From: Ustilago trichophora
Lineage: Eukaryota; Basidiomycota; Ustilaginomycetes; Ustilaginales; Ustilaginaceae
DNA: 64,000 nucleotides
Reading direction: 5' to 3'
NCBI GenBank assembly: GCA_900323505.1
Contig: OOIN01000007.1
Coordinates: 930,001-994,000 of the forward strand
Shown one piece after another: positions 61,701-64,000 of this stretch. How positions within the stretch are numbered: position 1 is the stretch's first letter; every line of letters begins with the position of its first letter. The translations under genes and the position numbers were made by a program. Under the pieces are notes generated by a model, which was given only the letters and a program-made list of their open reading frames with translations, had not been told where the DNA came from and did no database searches.

Positions 61701-64000
61701 TGCAACTGCCCGAGAAAACGAAGTGATAGATTGAGCTTTTGGCCTTGCTTGCTTGCTCGTCGTTTTCGAATGGCTCCTGGCTCGGGTATCGGTTCCCTGT
61801 AAGGATCACGGAGAGATACGAGAAGACACGATAGCCATCTTCTGAATCACGCTCTTCCAGTTCCCAATCTTGCAGCGTATCCTCGGCTGCATCCACGATT
61901 CGAATATGAGCGTAGGGATCGCTACTCGCATCGTCCAAATCATCCCCTTCCTTTCCTTGTCGGCGGCGGCCAATCGCCCTTCGTAGCGGGTGCAAAAGCT
62001 CGATGATTGGCGAGACATAGTCCTCCAGGGCGGCATTGAACACGTAGATCAATGCATCGTACAGCCGCCTGTCGAGGCACAAGGACAGTGCCTGGTCTAG
62101 GTCCAACGACTTTGGATCGACGTGCCAAATGATTTTCTCTGCCTGTGCGTACTCTTGCCTATCCCGACGGAATGCAACCAACCTCTGCACTACTGGAATT
62201 GGTAAGGTTCGCAGCTCCCCAGAGACGATGAAATCTTCCATCTGCCCGACAAAGATAGCCTCGATTCCGTTTTCCTCGTACTTGTCGTACAGATTGTCGA
62301 AGAGGAAATCGAGATCGTTGAGTGTGAGACATGCGCGTGCAGAGACGCGTGCAAGGCCTTGGAAGAGCGATGTCCTATCGACGCCGCGACCGTCAGGCGT
62401 GACGTGGGTCGAATCGGTGAGCCGGTCCGGTGAGAATGCGTAGTCTGCCGAGGCGGCCATGAGCTCTCTGAGCTTGTCTGCGACGATGACGGTGCGCTCG
62501 TTGGGGTCAGAGGGAAGGCCGACGGCGGATCCGAGGAATTTGCCCTGGTGGAAGAGGGTGGCGAGCTCGATGGCTGACAGGAAGTCTCCTTGGGAGACAT
62601 AGAGGAGCAGTCGATCTGCCCAAGAAAGCAAGGTGCCAACCACAAGATCTTGTTTGGTCAAGAAGAAGGAGCGTCCCTTGGAGATGCGTACACTGTGGTT
62701 AAGAGCCCATGAGCGAACTTGTTGTGTCTCGGTCGCTCCAGCATCGTCGCTGGTCTGTGTCTCGGTAAGAGGGTCAAAAGGCTTTCCGAGTAGCACAGCG
62801 TCGTAATAACGCTGTTCTACAGTCTTGGCTAGGATAGCAGACGCACTGCCACCCCTCATACGCTCTGTCACCTTACCTGCACGGCAATCAAACAACGCGA
62901 GACCCGACTTTGTGGTCAACATGAGCAAATCGGGGCTGAACCACTGCAGTGCCACGATACGATCTGGCTCTGGAATCCCATCTTCACCCGTCAGCTCGAC
63001 CGGATCCACTTCTTCCACAACAACACTGGTACTCGGAGCGCTTCCGGCGCGTGCCACTCTCGGATCCGGTCGCTGCTCGACTTTGCGCACCACAAGTCGC
63101 ACCAGATGGAGTGTCGCGCCAAAGGAGAAAGCGAGGATTGGGTTTGTCCGGCGCTTGCGCTTGCCATCAGTCTCTGTCGATGCCGGATACCACGCGAGAC
63201 AGCCTGGCGCCTGCGTCGCTTGCTCTTCGACCACGGCAGCCGCATCGAGCTTCTCGGCCCCTGGTGGCCGATTCACCTTACGATACCATGTCCTTGGCGC
63301 CGGCTTCAACCCGACAAGCACCATCTTTGTCGGCGTGATCATAGCGATGAAAGTTGTCTCATCGGCGGGATGCGGTCGAGGGCCAAGTGGCAGCGGACTC
63401 AGCTGGAAAATAGTATTGCGCTTCTTGCCGTCACTGAGACCGAGCTCGTCTTCGTGCTCGTACTGTGGGTATTTGCCAAGCAGTCGAAGTGTGTCGTTGG
63501 AGCTGACGCCAAGGATCTTGCCGAGTGCGTGGTAGAATGCGAGACCTTTGTTGTCAGCCGTGACGATGGCAGTGTGCCGCAGACCAATGAAGCCGATGTG
63601 GACGATGGCGGAGCCGGAGAGATGACCTTCCCTCTTTCCTGCTTTGACGGAGGACAGGGGCACTGGAGAAACGTGTCGAGCTGCACGCCCTGGATTTGAT
63701 AGGTCGTACAGGAAGATATTTCCGGATGCATGACCGACGCCAAGGAAAGAGTGGTCGGAAGACAAGGCCAGGGCGGTGACAGCGTCACCATGACCTCGAC
63801 CGTCGTGTCCACAGGAAGCTATTGGGTCCTGAGCAAAGTCGCATACGATCGTCCTGCCACCTTGTGTGCCGATGGCGATGAGTCCACCTGCCACAGCTAG
63901 CACGGTGGGTACCGGGTCAGCGGCTTCGGGTCGAGACTTGGCGTTGGCAATGATGCGCCGCAGCGCAGACCACTTGACAAAGTCGCGACTGAGCTCTTCG
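58735..64000 (-). CDS. VPS8: CORVET subunit Vps8, N-terminus cut by the window edge
   Basis: The frame is open from the right edge to TGA at 58737-58735: 1754 residues without introns. The segment nearest the edge (SRDFVKWSALRRIIANA, then PTVLAVAGGLIAIGTQGG) matches the Vps8 region just before its beta-propeller, so only the N-terminal part is missing. A WD40-like propeller follows (GHGDAVTALALSSDHSFLGV), then a long helical solenoid (ARVSARACLTLNDLDFLFDN, DRLLGMYLREHLQVDPSYAV) with acidic loops. Near the C-terminus are RCAGC and, about 250 residues later, CGLVWCESC just before the end. These look like a RING-type zinc site split by a Ser/Gly/Glu-rich insertion and lacking the final cysteine pair. 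Vps8 is a CORVET-specific tether subunit acting with Vps21/Rab5 on early endosomes. Confidence 0.9.
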   Translation of the reverse strand, partial: EELSRDFVKWSALRRIIANAKSRPEAADPVPTVLAVAGGLIAIGTQGGRTIVCDFAQDPIASCGHDGRGHGDAVTALALSSDHSFLGVGHASGNIFLYDLSNPGRAARHVSPVPLSSVKAGKREGHLSGSAIVHIGFIGLRHTAIVTADNKGLAFYHALGKILGVSSNDTLRLLGKYPQYEHEDELGLSDGKKRNTIFQLSPLPLGPRPHPADETTFIAMITPTKMVLVGLKPAPRTWYRKVNRPPGAEKLDAAAVVEEQATQAPGCLAWYPASTETDGKRKRRTNPILAFSFGATLHLVRLVVRKVEQRPDPRVARAGSAPSTSVVVEEVDPVELTGEDGIPEPDRIVALQWFSPDLLMLTTKSGLALFDCRAGKVTERMRGGSASAILAKTVEQRYYDAVLLGKPFDPLTETQTSDDAGATETQQVRSWALNHSVRISKGRSFFLTKQDLVVGTLLSWADRLLLYVSQGDFLSAIELATLFHQGKFLGSAVGLPSDPNERTVIVADKLRELMAASADYAFSPDRLTDSTHVTPDGRGVDRTSLFQGLARVSARACLTLNDLDFLFDNLYDKYEENGIEAIFVGQMEDFIVSGELRTLPIPVVQRLVAFRRDRQEYAQAEKIIWHVDPKSLDLDQALSLCLDRRLYDALIYVFNAALEDYVSPIIELLHPLRRAIGRRRQGKEGDDLDDASSDPYAHIRIVDAAEDTLQDWELEERDSEDGYRVFSYLSVILTGNRYPSQEPFENDEQASKAKSSIYHFVFSGSCTLWPPGPGGKLVLYGLDETQHDSNADDDASDAGEHEPIYPYLRLLLEFDAEAFLDALDLAFEDAFLDDEDVVGKRISRQLIVDVLLELTSSHTGDSSTFDLPRLRLTETSDSLTSFNVHRSQDSRNAPRLPPMARIFVHIFVARNAPKYPQFIHLSRQNVDLLLRSLALPTDDSGHEADSEVEESTREDRELAAECLLSHYKPHFDDDWLNVFERASFYRILRSAFRQEKKWDRLLGMYLREHLQVDPSYAVVDVDLEEDGKCKGGDAFSHFEETLFNVARKDTPNANKIQERLHEQLSDHIIDLLDLDPLKTAGMLDRFFPGKHGEVLQRLAQLDEKRLLLFLQCFFEPLQVSKATAITAASTTQQHIGENIETDLGWTDGGVNKASVSATYNADVGRANPDHLQRHERETYLDLLCKYDPEAVVRNLDSRGIHYFDLERLVQACRSGEAAINGSRVTRNSDAVLWALDRLGRPKEAFEELDAACARTADSLVYVSSSATADPAAAEELLGDVRRCISVAVRLCIERANSFGGVGESDDEDDLEGRRRKVGAGVDTDEVWYILLRSLVRLVHDVAHLGANSSTAEKDIEDASRPKELLNGVRDIVQDTLSDLISSTAAEAASFPALFRRLTGTTTATTSKNSSNAKADAGGVAEYYAEIRSVLDGMLSAYHLRAELLAITNKLFDRDTFQQFRRLHAQRRHGWRPSAGARCAGCDVVVVGPKRGSPFKTGSTGGIAIAMQSPETEAGEMQRNSLQPSRQPSFSSNDGRRQSSSTMLTPNTTSLLHHHHRRAKSPYDEKAAPLASPRTDKGKGVVRSASSEFSRPGGGADTGGMGGRRFASDGGNGGEVDGYFADYEGRRPSTYGMAMSRSGSVASSIGVSLRINDEPMQRRGSLATENEEEEEKKEEGDGTLTPSHFGQPAEQGGNAAGVSGQNRWLNESETETLGDVISRQQREEAAPESQRLVVQKCGLVWCESCWLRTHPDFGL

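Noticed and set aside
1..64000. CRISPR arrays, bacterial operons, insertion sequences, terminal-repeat transposons, dispersed 5S rRNA or U6 RNA
   Set aside because: I looked for repeat-spacer patterns, transposase motifs, long terminal repeats and the conserved 5S and U6 blocks and saw none. The window is ordinary fungal nuclear DNA.

Overview
The window looks like nuclear DNA of a basidiomycete yeast-like or smut fungus, most probably an Ustilago/Sporisorium-type member of the Ustilaginaceae. This is an inference from moderately GC-rich coding sequence, mostly intron-free long genes, short GT..AG introns, long pyrimidine-rich leaders without ATG codons, and fungal-specific proteins (ERG27, SAM50, SAC7-type RhoGAP, MGM1, VPS8). 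No bacterial operon, phage, CRISPR array or intact mobile element is visible.

I support 20 genes plus one uncertain candidate. Left part (1-11.9 kb): the N-terminal part of a Byr4/Bfa1-like protein running off the left edge, an ARMH3-like armadillo protein, a p47/Shp1 Cdc48 adaptor, a Tim17-family complex I subunit (NDUFA11/21.3b-like), an Arc1/EMAPII-type tRNA-binding protein, and an enlarged ERG27 sterol 3-keto reductase. Middle part (11.9-36.7 kb): a bZIP-DUF3425 transcription factor with a very long ATG-free leader, UDP-GlcNAc pyrophosphorylase, a divergent ribosomal-protein pair (RPL4 and RPS29), mitochondrial aconitase, and an SV2/SVOP-like MFS transporter. These are separated by long gene-poor spacers (3.6, 2.4 and 4.2 kb).

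Right part (37-64 kb): a possible unrecognised multi-exon gene, a small basic protein, a SAC7-like RhoGAP, RNA polymerase III subunit RPC25, the SAM50/TOB55 outer-membrane insertase, proteasome subunit RPN1, a ZRC1/COT1 zinc transporter, the mitochondrial dynamin MGM1, dUTPase, and most of VPS8 (CORVET), which runs off the right edge.

Functionally the genes are housekeeping. Several are mitochondrial (NDUFA11-like, ACO1, SAM50, MGM1), two are ubiquitin-proteasome/Cdc48 components, and three concern ribosome or tRNA function, but they do not form a cluster. I found no convincing new multi-gene system. The most interesting signals are non-coding or architectural: a recurrent palindromic TACTGTA/TACAGTA motif in intergenic DNA, including an inverted pair flanking MGM1; the 737-nt ATG-free leader and a perfect 13-copy 9-bp repeat in the bZIP gene; an unusually long RPS29 intron; a VPS8 RING finger split by about 250 low-complexity residues; and a cell-cycle-type ACGCGT box before dUTPase. 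Start codons were moved to the first ATG where the longest open frame begins at TTG, GTG or CTG. Splice sites were assigned by eye from GT..AG signals, reading frame and family conservation.
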